Below are positions 1-6,234 of a stretch of DNA of 7,611 nucleotides, in pieces; position 1 is the stretch's first letter; every line of letters begins with the position of its first letter. Below the pieces are notes generated by a model, which made no database searches, had not been told where the DNA came from, and saw only the letters and a program-made list of their open reading frames with translations. Both the position numbers and the translations under genes were made by a program. This stretch comes from Prevotellaceae bacterium UBA4372 (GTDB lineage Bacteria > Bacteroidota > Bacteroidia > Bacteroidales > Bacteroidaceae), in NCBI GenBank assembly GCA_002391275.1, contig DGSC01000060.1, forward strand, positions 23,138 through 30,748. The letters are read 5' to 3'.

Positions 1-95
1 ACATCCGTAGTGAAGCCGAACTCGTAGGCCTTGTCGACTACCGAGCGCACGTATGCGTTCTGTTCGTTGCTCTTCCTGTCTTCTTGATTGCTCAT
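1..95 (-). CDS. sufB: SufB, Fe-S cluster assembly scaffold component (N-terminal fragment)
   Basis: Only the first 31 codons and part of the next are present; the gene runs off the left edge. The visible protein starts MSNQEDRKSNEQ and continues through YVRSVVDKAYEFGFTTDV. The tail resembles the start of Bacteroidetes and cyanobacterial-type SufB, where a Y-x-x-GF-x-TD segment precedes the conserved core. SufB works with SufC and SufD in the cytoplasm to build Fe-S clusters. The ATG at 93-95 is supported by a promoter-like element ending about 20 nt upstream and by the absence of earlier in-frame coding-like sequence. From memory, suf genes often follow infB-cvpA in Bacteroidales, which fits. 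The core domain cannot be checked because so little is visible. Confidence 0.78.
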   Translation of the reverse strand, partial: MSNQEDRKSNEQNAYVRSVVDKAYEFGFTTD

Positions 96-117
96 TGCAA
101 ATTCTATTTTCAGTTTG

Positions 118-151
118 CAAAGATACTGCTTTTGCACCTAACCGAGGCAAG
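118..151 (-). promoter_or_regulatory. Bacteroidetes-type promoter for sufB
   Basis: On the minus strand, TATCTTTG (118-125) matches the Bacteroidetes -7 consensus TAnnTTTG exactly. A weaker -33 element, CTTG (148-151), lies about 22 nt upstream. Transcription would start near 111-112, giving a leader of only about 15 nt before the sufB ATG. It lies downstream of the cvpA terminator, so sufB is probably transcribed separately from the rimP-infB-cvpA unit. The -7 match is seen directly; activity is inferred. Confidence 0.65.
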
Positions 152-234
152 AAAAGGCGAAAAACTGCATCAATTTACATTTTTCAACTTCCATTCTTTC
201 CCTCCTCCTGTGCGGGTTATCGGCTGAGGGGCTC

Positions 235-280
235 AAACAAAAAACGCGACCGATCGAGCCCGTAAGCACGATCGGTCGCG
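235..280 (-). terminator. Rho-independent terminator of the rimP-nusA-infB-cvpA operon
   Basis: A perfect 12-bp inverted repeat, CGCGACCGATCG (245-256) with CGATCGGTCGCG (269-280), encloses a 12-nt loop. In the minus-strand transcript the hairpin begins about 19 nt after the cvpA stop and is followed at once by TTTTTTGTTT (244 down to 235). This is a textbook intrinsic terminator for leftward transcription. On the plus strand the hairpin is followed by mixed sequence, so it is not obviously bidirectional. Confidence 0.88.
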
Positions 281-299
281 TATCAGAGGTTGGTTTTAT

Positions 300-791
300 T
301 CAGTCGTCTTTAGCTCCTTGCCACTGGCTTTTGGCCAGGTTGAAAGCGATGGAGGTCGTTTTGCGCAAGGGCTCGAAGAGGAAAGAGTTTTGTTGCGAAT
401 CTTCTTTTACGAGGTGCGTGATTGAAAGCACGTTGCAGCAAATTCCCAGGATGAGGACGTACTTGACTAAGCTCACGAGCGCTCCGCCCATGTCGTTCAA
501 TCCGTCGAGTCCTGCCCATTCCAGCAGCTTGGTAAGCAGCGAGCCGAGAAGCCCGAGAATGACAGGCACGCCTATCCATATAAGTACAAATGCTATGATG
601 CTGGCTATGGTTGGCGAGGTGCCGATGTGAGGAGCGAGTTCGTAGCCGACCTGTTCGTAGAGCAAGTGGGCAACATAGAGACCTACGAATACGCCCACGA
701 GGCCGAGCACTTCTTTAAGCAAACCGTTCATCCATCCTTTCCATGCGCCAGCGAGGAGCACTATGAGGAATAATATGTCGAATCCGTTCAT
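300..791 (-). CDS. cvpA: CvpA family inner-membrane protein
   Basis: This 163-residue protein has four hydrophobic stretches, at about residues 3-17, 25-45, 60-85 and 103-123. A polar C-terminal tail of about 40 residues follows. Both the opening (MNGFDILFLIVLLAGAWKGW) and the Gly-rich second helix with LLKEVLGLVG are typical of the CvpA/colicin V production family. The founding E. coli member is needed for colicin V production and has been linked to envelope homeostasis; the biochemical role is unsettled, so none is assigned here. It starts 23 nt after the infB stop, with no terminator between, so it is probably the last gene of the rimP operon. The chosen ATG (789-791) gives full family length and begins directly at the first membrane helix. 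Naming is by topology and family resemblance, not by a catalytic motif. Confidence 0.87.
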   Translation of the reverse strand: MNGFDILFLIVLLAGAWKGWMNGLLKEVLGLVGVFVGLYVAHLLYEQVGYELAPHIGTSPTIASIIAFVLIWIGVPVILGLLGSLLTKLLEWAGLDGLNDMGGALVSLVKYVLILGICCNVLSITHLVKEDSQQNSFLFEPLRKTTSIAFNLAKSQWQGAKDD

Positions 792-814
792 AATATGAGA
801 CTCGTGGGCCTGCC

Positions 815-3673
815 TTATAGTTTAGCCTTGACCTCAATTTCCTGGAAGGTCTCGATGGTGTCGCCCTCGCGAATATCGCTGTAGTTGACCAACGAGATAC
901 CGCACTCGAAGTTCGTTGAAACTTCCTTGACATCGTCCTTGAAGCGTTTAAGGGCATCGATGGCTCCGGTGTGGATGACGATGCCGTCGCGGATGATGCG
1001 CGCTTTATTGGTGCGGCTCACCTTTCCGTCGATGACGTAAGCACCGGCCACGGTTCCGACTTTCGAGATATGGAATACCTGACGTACTTCGAGCTGGGCG
1101 GTTACTTCCTCCTTCAGCTCGGGGGCCAGCATGCCTTCCATGGCTTCCTTCACTTCCTCGATAGCATCGTAGATGATGCTGTAGGTGCGGATCTCCACGC
1201 CCTGCTGCTCGGCAGCTTTGCGGGCCTGAGCCGACGGACGCACCTGGAAGGCCACGATGATGGCATCGGAGGCAGCAGCCAGCGAGACATCGTTCTCGGA
1301 AATCTGACCCACAGCCTTGTGGATGACGTTCACGGCAATCTTCTCTGTCGAGAGCTTGATGAGCGAGTCGCTCAAGGCTTCGATGGAACCGTCCACGTCG
1401 CCCTTGACGATGACGTTGAGCTCCTGGAAACCGCCCTGTTCGATGCGGCGGCCTATCTCGTCGAGCGTCAGATGATGTTGTGTGCGTATGCCCTGTTCGC
1501 GCTGCAGCTGCTCGCGCTTCGAGGCTATCTCGCGTGCTTCCTGGTCGGTGTCCATGACGTGGAACGTATCTCCGGCCTGTGGAGCGCCATTGAGACCAAG
1601 AATGGTGGCAGCCTGGGCAGGGCCTATTTCCTTGATGCGCTGTCCGCGCTCGTTGAACATCGCTTTGATGCGGCCGTAATTGGTGCCGGCAAGAAGGATG
1701 TCGCCTTGATGAAGCGTACCGTTGGAGCAGAGCACCGTAGCCACATAGCCGCGACCTTTGTCGAGCGACGACTCGATGATCGAGCCTGTAGCCTTGCGGT
1801 TGGGGTTGGCTTTGAGTTCGAGCATCTCGGCTTCGAGCAACACTTTCTCCATCAGCTCTGGCACACCGATGCCTTTCTTGGCGCTGATGTCCTGGCTTTG
1901 GTATTTGCCTCCCCAGTCCTCTACGAGGAAGTTCATCTGTGCCAGATGCTCCTTGATCTTTTCAGGGTTGGCGGCAGGCTTGTCTATCTTGTTTATGGCA
2001 AAGACGATAGGTACGCCGGCAGCCACGGCATGGTTGATAGCTTCCTTTGTCTGTGGCATGATGTCGTCGTCGGCAGCAATGATGATGATGGCGATATCCG
2101 TTACCTGTGCACCACGGGCACGCATGGCGGTGAAAGCCTCGTGACCAGGGGTGTCGAGGAAGGTGATGTGGCGGCCGTCGTCGAGCTTCACGTTGTAGGC
2201 ACCGATGTGCTGTGTGATGCCACCAGCCTCGCCTGCGATGACGTTTGTCTTGCGGATATAGTCGAGCAGCGAAGTCTTACCGTGGTCGACGTGACCCATG
2301 ACGGTGACGATCGGGGCGCGCGGCACGAGGTCGGCTTCGTCGTCCTCGGCTTCGTGCACGGCTTCGCTCACGTCGGCGCTGACGTATTCTGTCTGGAACC
2401 CGAACTCGTCGGCTACGAGGTCGATGGTCTCCTTGTCCATGCGCTGGTTGATGCTCACCATGACGCCGAGGCTCATGCACGTGCCGATGACCTGAGTGAC
2501 GGGCACATTCATCATCGACGCCAGCTCGTTGGCGGTGACGAACTCCGTCAGCTTCAGAATCTTTGATTCCTGTTCCTGCTGTTCGAGCTCGGCCTCCATG
2601 CCGGCACGTATGTTCTCGCGCTTCTCGCGGCGATATTTGGCGCCCTTGCCGAGAGCTGCATTTTTGCCCGATGTGAGGCGAGCGAGTGTCTCGCGTACTT
2701 GTTTTGCAATTTCCTCTTCGCTCTGTTCAGGCGTTATTATAGGCTCTTTTGGCTGGTTCTTGCGCTTGTTCTTCTTGCCGCCCTGGGCTTGTTGGTTGTT
2801 CTGTTGGGCTGCACCGCCTTTGTTCTTCTTCTGTCCGCCACCTTGGTTTTGCTGTTTCGCAGCTTCCGCCTTGATGTCTACGCGTTCTCCTTTTTTCTTG
2901 TTGCGGCGGTTCTCGCCACCCTCGCCGCCTTGCCGCTGTGCATTGGCCGCAGCACCTCCGCGTCCGCGCTTCTTCGTCCGTTGGGGGCGCGTGCTTTGGT
3001 TGAGCGAGTCGAGGTCGATGTGGCCTTTGATATTGAGCGTTAGAGGCGGTTCCGAAGGCCCTTTCACGCGGTAAATGCCGTCCACCTCTTCGAGTTCTAC
3101 GCTATTCTTCTTTTTCTTAGGTGCAGGCTCTTCGTTGAGGGTTTCCTCTTCGGTGTCAACCGTCTCAGCCTCCTTTTCAGGTTGCGGTTGTTCGGGTTGC
3201 ACCTCGGCAACAGGTTCGGTCGCAGGCTGCTGCTGTTGCTCGGTCTCGGGTTCTGCCTTTGGCTCTTCGGCTTGTGTGGCAGGGCTTACGGCCTCAACCT
3301 TAACCTCAGCTTTCGGCTCTGCCTTGGGAGCCTCTGTTGCCTGAATAGCAGGCTTGTGTTTAGCGTTGAGATCCACATGCCCCACAATCTTGGGTTTCTG
3401 AATTTCAGTCAAGGGCAGCGCCTTGTCATCCTCGGTCAGCACAATAGTTTCTTTCTTTTCCTTGCTCTTTCGTGCGGTAGAAATCTGTTGCGCTGCAGCG
3501 CGCATCCCCTTGTCGCGGTTGAATTCCGCCTGCACGAGTGCATACTGTTCGTCCGTTATCGAGGCGTTAGGGTTAGCCTCGACATCCGTGAACCCTTTTT
3601 TATTGAGAAAGTCAACGAGGGTTTGCAACCCCACGCTACATTCTTTTGTGACTTTATTGATTCTAATGGGCAT
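815..3673 (-). CDS. infB: Translation initiation factor IF2
   Basis: This 952-residue GTPase places fMet-tRNA on the 30S subunit and promotes 50S joining. Residues 1-50 form a small IF2 N-terminal fold. Residues about 65-365 form a low-complexity linker rich in Lys, Glu, Gln, Pro and Gly, with basic QRTKKRGRGG and Gln/Gly-rich runs. A second IF2_N module lies at about 374-425. The G domain has all motifs: G1 GHVDHGKT (460-467), G2 GGITQHIGA (484-492), G3 DTPGH (507-511), G4 NKID (561-564) and G5 SAKKG (597-601). Domain II follows, then the IF2 domain 3 region (about 735-840, with VIVKGDVDGS at 754-763), and the C-terminal initiator-tRNA-binding domain to residue 952. The extra length over E. 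coli IF2 (890) is in the linker, as in other Bacteroidetes. The ATG gives the conserved start MPIRINKVTKE. It lies downstream of nusA, after a 109-nt repeat-bearing spacer. Confidence 0.98.
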   Translation of the reverse strand: MPIRINKVTKECSVGLQTLVDFLNKKGFTDVEANPNASITDEQYALVQAEFNRDKGMRAAAQQISTARKSKEKKETIVLTEDDKALPLTEIQKPKIVGHVDLNAKHKPAIQATEAPKAEPKAEVKVEAVSPATQAEEPKAEPETEQQQQPATEPVAEVQPEQPQPEKEAETVDTEEETLNEEPAPKKKKNSVELEEVDGIYRVKGPSEPPLTLNIKGHIDLDSLNQSTRPQRTKKRGRGGAAANAQRQGGEGGENRRNKKKGERVDIKAEAAKQQNQGGGQKKNKGGAAQQNNQQAQGGKKNKRKNQPKEPIITPEQSEEEIAKQVRETLARLTSGKNAALGKGAKYRREKRENIRAGMEAELEQQEQESKILKLTEFVTANELASMMNVPVTQVIGTCMSLGVMVSINQRMDKETIDLVADEFGFQTEYVSADVSEAVHEAEDDEADLVPRAPIVTVMGHVDHGKTSLLDYIRKTNVIAGEAGGITQHIGAYNVKLDDGRHITFLDTPGHEAFTAMRARGAQVTDIAIIIIAADDDIMPQTKEAINHAVAAGVPIVFAINKIDKPAANPEKIKEHLAQMNFLVEDWGGKYQSQDISAKKGIGVPELMEKVLLEAEMLELKANPNRKATGSIIESSLDKGRGYVATVLCSNGTLHQGDILLAGTNYGRIKAMFNERGQRIKEIGPAQAATILGLNGAPQAGDTFHVMDTDQEAREIASKREQLQREQGIRTQHHLTLDEIGRRIEQGGFQELNVIVKGDVDGSIEALSDSLIKLSTEKIAVNVIHKAVGQISENDVSLAAASDAIIVAFQVRPSAQARKAAEQQGVEIRTYSIIYDAIEEVKEAMEGMLAPELKEEVTAQLEVRQVFHISKVGTVAGAYVIDGKVSRTNKARIIRDGIVIHTGAIDALKRFKDDVKEVSTNFECGISLVNYSDIREGDTIETFQEIEVKAKL

Positions 3674-3685
3674 AAGTTTTATATT

Positions 3686-3794
3686 AGTGAAAAGTGAATG
3701 AGTGAAAAATATAGATAACTATTGAATGTTGTTGAGTGAAACAAAAGGTGAGAGTGATGTTAATTTTTCACTTTCCACTCTTTCATTTTTCACT
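3686..3794 (-). repeat. Inverted and direct GTGAAAAAT-type repeats between nusA and infB
   Basis: The nusA-infB gap is largely made of variants of AGTGAAAAAT. One arm (3686-3710) reads AGTGAAAAGTGAATGAGTG followed by AAAAAT. The opposite-orientation arm (3763-3794) differs by two substitutions and a 7-nt insertion. The core AGTGAAAAAT (3701-3710) is perfectly inverted at 3763-3772. The 13-mer ATTTTTCACTTTC also occurs twice directly, at 3763-3775 and 3785-3797, with a period of 22 nt. In the transcript one arm contains the nusA stop (3783-3785) and the other ends about 12 nt before the infB start. Pairing across the 52-nt loop could mask the infB initiation region. That role is inference; simple replication-slippage sequence is the alternative. 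Confidence 0.7.
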
Positions 3795-5069
3795 TTCATT
3801 CTCTTCTTCGTCGGGGAATTCGGCCTTCAGAATGCGTAGCACCTCGTCTACGGTTTCTTCTTCGAGGTCGGCATTCTTGATGATCATTTCTCTCGGAGCT
3901 TCGAGCACCGAACGGGCGGTTGTCCATCCGTTGCGCTTGAGCTCTTCAATCACCCACTCGTCAATCTCGTCCTTGAAGTCGTCGAGGTGGATATCATCCT
4001 CCAAATCCTCACTGTCGCCATCGGGCACTTCGCGATATACATCGATGACGGTGTCGGTGAGCATTGATGCGAGTCGGATGTTCAAGCCACCCTTACCGAT
4101 AGCGAGGCTGACCTGATCGGGTTCGAGGTAAACTTCGCAGTGTTTCTGTGCTTCGTCGAGGTTGATGCTGTTGATTTGTGCCGGTCCGAGAGCACGAGCG
4201 ATGAGCAGCTGTGGATTGGATGTCCATTGAATGACATCGAGATTCTCTCCGCGCAGTTCGCGTACGATGCCATGCACACGGCTACCACGTACACCTACGC
4301 AAGCTCCTACCGGGTCTACGCGGTCGTCGTAGCTTTCTACGGCAATCTTGGCCCGCTCGCCCGGAACACGCGCAATCTTGCGTATGGCAATCACGCCTTC
4401 CGCTATCTCAGGCACCTCGGCTTCGAGCAGACGTTGAAGGAACACGGGGCTGGTGCGCGAAAGGATGATCTTCGGGTTGCCTGTAGAGTTGTCCACGCGT
4501 GAGATTACCGCACGTGCGGGCTCGCCCTTGCGGAAAAAGTCGCCGGGAATCTGTTCGCCCTTGGGCAGCAGCAGTTCGTTGCCTTCCTCGTCCAGTAGCA
4601 GCACTTCCTTGTGCCACACCTGATAGACTTCGGCTGAGATGATGTCGCCCACCATGTCCTTGTACTTGTTGTAGAGCGCATCGTGCTCCAGTTCGAGTAT
4701 GCGCGAGGCCAGCGTCTGGCGTAGCGTAAGGATGGCGCGGCGTCCGAATTTCGAGAAGTCGACAGGTTCTGATACGTCCTCGCCCACTTCGTAGTCGTCG
4801 GCTATCTGTCGGGCTTCGCTCAGGGCGATCTGCATGTTGGGGTCTTCCACCTTGTCGTCGGCTACTACGGTGCGGTTGCGATAAATCTCGAAGTCGCCCT
4901 TGTCGGGGTTTACGATGACGTCGTAGTTCTCGTCGGTGCCTTGCATCTTAGCGATGACGTTGCGGAAGCTCTCTTCGAGCACGCTCACCAGCGTGGCTCG
5001 GTCGATGTTCTTTGTCTCCTTGAACTCTGCGAAGGAGTCAATGAGAGCGTTGGTTTGTTTCTTGGCCAT
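3783..5069 (-). CDS. nusA: Transcription termination/antitermination factor NusA
   Basis: This 428-residue protein binds RNA polymerase and nascent RNA and modulates pausing, termination and antitermination. The N-terminal polymerase-binding domain spans about 1-125 (LEESFRNVIAKM at 31-42). An S1 RNA-binding domain follows at about 135-205. Two KH domains come next: KH1 carries DPVGACVGVRGSRV (252-265) and KH2 carries AIGKGGLNIRLA (323-334), both with the expected Gly-rich loop. The C-terminus is an acidic segment (350-372), then one helical repeat-like region (about 375-415), and an acidic tail ending NESEK. It lacks the two full acidic repeats of E. coli NusA (495 residues), which is usual outside gammaproteobacteria. 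The start MAKKQTNALIDSF fits Bacteroidales relatives. It sits second in the operon, 73 nt after rimP, and its stop lies inside the repeat arm preceding infB. Confidence 0.98.
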   Translation of the reverse strand: MAKKQTNALIDSFAEFKETKNIDRATLVSVLEESFRNVIAKMQGTDENYDVIVNPDKGDFEIYRNRTVVADDKVEDPNMQIALSEARQIADDYEVGEDVSEPVDFSKFGRRAILTLRQTLASRILELEHDALYNKYKDMVGDIISAEVYQVWHKEVLLLDEEGNELLLPKGEQIPGDFFRKGEPARAVISRVDNSTGNPKIILSRTSPVFLQRLLEAEVPEIAEGVIAIRKIARVPGERAKIAVESYDDRVDPVGACVGVRGSRVHGIVRELRGENLDVIQWTSNPQLLIARALGPAQINSINLDEAQKHCEVYLEPDQVSLAIGKGGLNIRLASMLTDTVIDVYREVPDGDSEDLEDDIHLDDFKDEIDEWVIEELKRNGWTTARSVLEAPREMIIKNADLEEETVDEVLRILKAEFPDEEENESEK

Positions 5070-5142
5070 TATTTAAATTTTATGATTTTACGATTATATT
5101 TTATAATTGGGGTAGAAGGGCGGAAATCCTCAAATCCTTAAA
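5070..5142 (-). repeat. A/T-rich rimP-nusA spacer with short direct repeats
   Basis: This 73-nt gap carries two kinds of short repeat. AAATCCT occurs at 5124-5130 and 5132-5138 (period 8; GGATTT on the coding strand), next to the rimP stop. The half nearer nusA is almost pure A/T, with loosely repeated ATGATTTTA (5082-5090) and ACGATTATA (5090-5098) and the palindrome ATTTAAAT (5071-5078) just before the nusA start. I see no terminator or TAnnTTTG box here, so rimP and nusA are probably cotranscribed. The unstructured A/T-rich stretch before the start suits Shine-Dalgarno-independent initiation. Confidence 0.5.
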
Positions 5143-5610
5143 TTATTTGAAGTCGATGATGTAGCGCCCGCTCTTGATGTCGGCCATGGGCAGGTCGATG
5201 TCGACGTCCTGCAGCACGGGGCGCTTTTTGCCTTCGGGGGTCACCTTCTGGCGCGTGACGAGCGTGGCGCTGTCGGCCGTGGCCACTTTGAGCGTGCCTT
5301 TGAGCTTGCGGCCGTCGCGGGTGACGATTTCCACTTCCTTGCCCACGTGGTTCTGCCACTGGCGCAGCACCTTGAACGGTTGTCCCAGTCCGGCACTGCC
5401 CACTTCGAGCTCGTAGTCCTCCTCGTCGCGGTTGAGGTGCTCCTCGATGAAACGCGAGAGCTGCACACAATCCTCTATCCATACGCCGTCGGCGTGGTCT
5501 ATCTCCACGGTGATACAGTCGTCGGGCGTCACCGTGAGGTCGGTAAGGAAATAATCTTTGCCTTCGAGCCATTGCTCTACAAGCTCATTCACTTTTTGCT
5601 TGTCGATCAT
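5143..5610 (-). CDS. rimP: Ribosome maturation factor RimP
   Basis: RimP (155 residues) binds the free 30S subunit and helps its late assembly in the cytoplasm. The N-terminal alpha/beta domain covers about 1-78, with VEIDHADGVWIEDCVQLSRF (35-54). It ends in the family hallmark seen here as LEVGSAGLGQPF (68-79), corresponding to LEVSSPGLDRPL in E. coli. The C-terminal SH3-like barrel covers about 80-155, with KEVEIVTRDGRKLKG (91-105). The length matches the family (about 150). The ATG at 5608-5610 starts MIDKQKVNELVEQWLEGKDY, as in Bacteroides relatives. It is the first gene of the rimP-nusA-infB-cvpA unit and lies behind a leader of about 100 nt with a good promoter. Nothing in the sequence looks damaged. 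Confidence 0.96.
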   Translation of the reverse strand: MIDKQKVNELVEQWLEGKDYFLTDLTVTPDDCITVEIDHADGVWIEDCVQLSRFIEEHLNRDEEDYELEVGSAGLGQPFKVLRQWQNHVGKEVEIVTRDGRKLKGTLKVATADSATLVTRQKVTPEGKKRPVLQDVDIDLPMADIKSGRYIIDFK

Positions 5611-5652
5611 GTTAGGTTACTTACAAAAAAGGTATAATAATTTTTGATGTGT

Positions 5653-5699
5653 AAGGTTTCTTAAGCAAGAAGCGAAGAACCTTTGCGGCCCCTCGCTTC
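5653..5699 (-). promoter_or_regulatory. Structured 5' leader of the rimP operon (candidate)
   Basis: Within the predicted untranslated leader, two stems overlap. Stem A pairs GAAGCGA (5669-5675) with TCGCTTC (5693-5699) perfectly. Stem B pairs AAGGTTTCTT (5653-5662) with AAGAACCTT (5675-5683), giving 9 bp with one bulged A and a 12-nt loop. The arm of B at 5675-5683 lies in the loop of A, and the arm of A at 5669-5675 lies mostly in the loop of B. The two stems are therefore either mutually exclusive or a pseudoknot, sharing only position 5675. No U-run directly follows stem B, so it is not a classical attenuator. The pairing is seen in sequence; a regulatory role is inference. Confidence 0.4.
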
Positions 5700-5714
5700 C
5701 TCACGTTTGCGCTG

Positions 5715-5746
5715 CAAAAGTAGCTTAAATTCTCCTATCGGCCAAA
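5715..5746 (-). promoter_or_regulatory. Bacteroidetes-type promoter of the rimP-nusA-infB-cvpA operon
   Basis: On the minus strand, TTTG (5743-5746) is followed 20 nt later by TACTTTTG (5715-5722). These match both the -33 TTTG and -7 TAnnTTTG elements of the primary sigma factor of Bacteroidetes, with typical spacing. Transcription should begin near 5708-5711, leaving a leader of about 100 nt before rimP. No equally good match was noticed in the spacers before nusA, infB or cvpA, so this is likely the main promoter of the four-gene unit. Confidence 0.78.
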
Positions 5747-6135
5747 TAATCAGGTAATAAAAATCACTCGGACGGCATTTTTTTCATAAATCGTCGCAAA
5801 AACCTTATGCAGGTCACATACTATCGCGCATGACACAGAGCGAGTATCAGCAAGGCATTGTACGATTCCGATGTTTCGTGCGTATTTTAAGCAGATTTTG
5901 CCTAAAGTAAGCCATTCATGCGACCTCACTGATATTACATCAGTAGAACCGACCTACGAAGTATTGATGGGTATAAAGAGATTGTTTTCAGAATCCTGTT
6001 GACGTACGCTCAAAATGCGCGGTATGTCATGGCTGTCTTTTTTATCGGTATTTAAAGCATTAGTCATAAGAGTGTATAAGGGCATTGAAGCATGGACCTT
6101 TCATTCGCCTGAGCGTGGGCAAGGTTATAAATGGC
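5747..6135. other. Long spacer without a convincing gene
   Basis: No recognisable gene, RNA gene or mobile element is seen in these 389 bases. Weak signals only. On the minus strand an open frame runs from ATG at 6083-6085 to TAG at 5954-5956 (43 residues), then stays open in the same frame to TGA at 5750-5752. On the plus strand a frame is open from 5790 to a TGA at 6000-6002 (43 residues from ATG 5871), then open again to 6191. Neither product is recognised, and neither has a good promoter or start context. A small palindrome, ACTGAT-ATTAC-ATCAGT, lies at 5928-5944. These could be remnants of decayed coding sequence or chance. Confidence 0.5.
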
Positions 6136-6174
6136 ACCGCCGCCAACCCTGCTCATGGAAGGGTTGGCGGCGGT
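6136..6174 (-). terminator. Strong hairpin downstream of the sugar kinase, probable transcript end
   Basis: A perfect 15-bp inverted repeat, ACCGCCGCCAACCCT (6136-6150) with AGGGTTGGCGGCGGT (6160-6174), encloses a 9-nt loop. It lies about 60 nt beyond the kinase stop in the direction of transcription. The flank on the minus-strand side is TGCCATTTATAA, so there is no proper U-run; the plus-strand side reads TTAAGTTTCT after the final stem T. It may act as an imperfect bidirectional terminator, as an mRNA 3'-end stabiliser, or both. Its GC-rich stem makes chance formation unlikely. Confidence 0.7.
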
Positions 6175-6234
6175 TTAAGTTTCTACGCTGAATGCAGGGT
6201 GATCAGCTGCAGCACTTGTGTTGTGTGGGAGGGC

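Noticed and set aside
971..2566. 531-residue open frame on the plus strand opposite infB
   Set aside because: It lies wholly antisense to the G-domain and C-terminal part of IF2, has a His/Asp/Val-rich composition typical of reverse-complement shadows of a codon-biased gene, and shows no recognisable domain or promoter.
3686..3797. CRISPR-like array or transposon ends between nusA and infB
   Set aside because: Units are short, degenerate, A-rich and in mixed orientation, with no regular spacers, no target-site duplication and no transposase.
5611..5700. Classical transcription attenuator ahead of rimP
   Set aside because: The stem at 5653-5683 is not followed directly by a U-run; the T-rich stretch at 5625-5630 on the coding strand is about 20 nt away with no stem ending next to it.
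5928..5944. ACTGAT-ATTAC-ATCAGT palindrome as an operator
   Set aside because: A single 6-bp arm pair in non-coding DNA is expected by chance at this scale, and it is about 180 nt from the nearest promoter.
5871..6191. Possible selenoprotein or readthrough product across the TGA at 6000-6002
   Set aside because: No recognisable selenocysteine insertion structure follows the TGA, the product resembles nothing I know, and the second half crosses the terminator hairpin.
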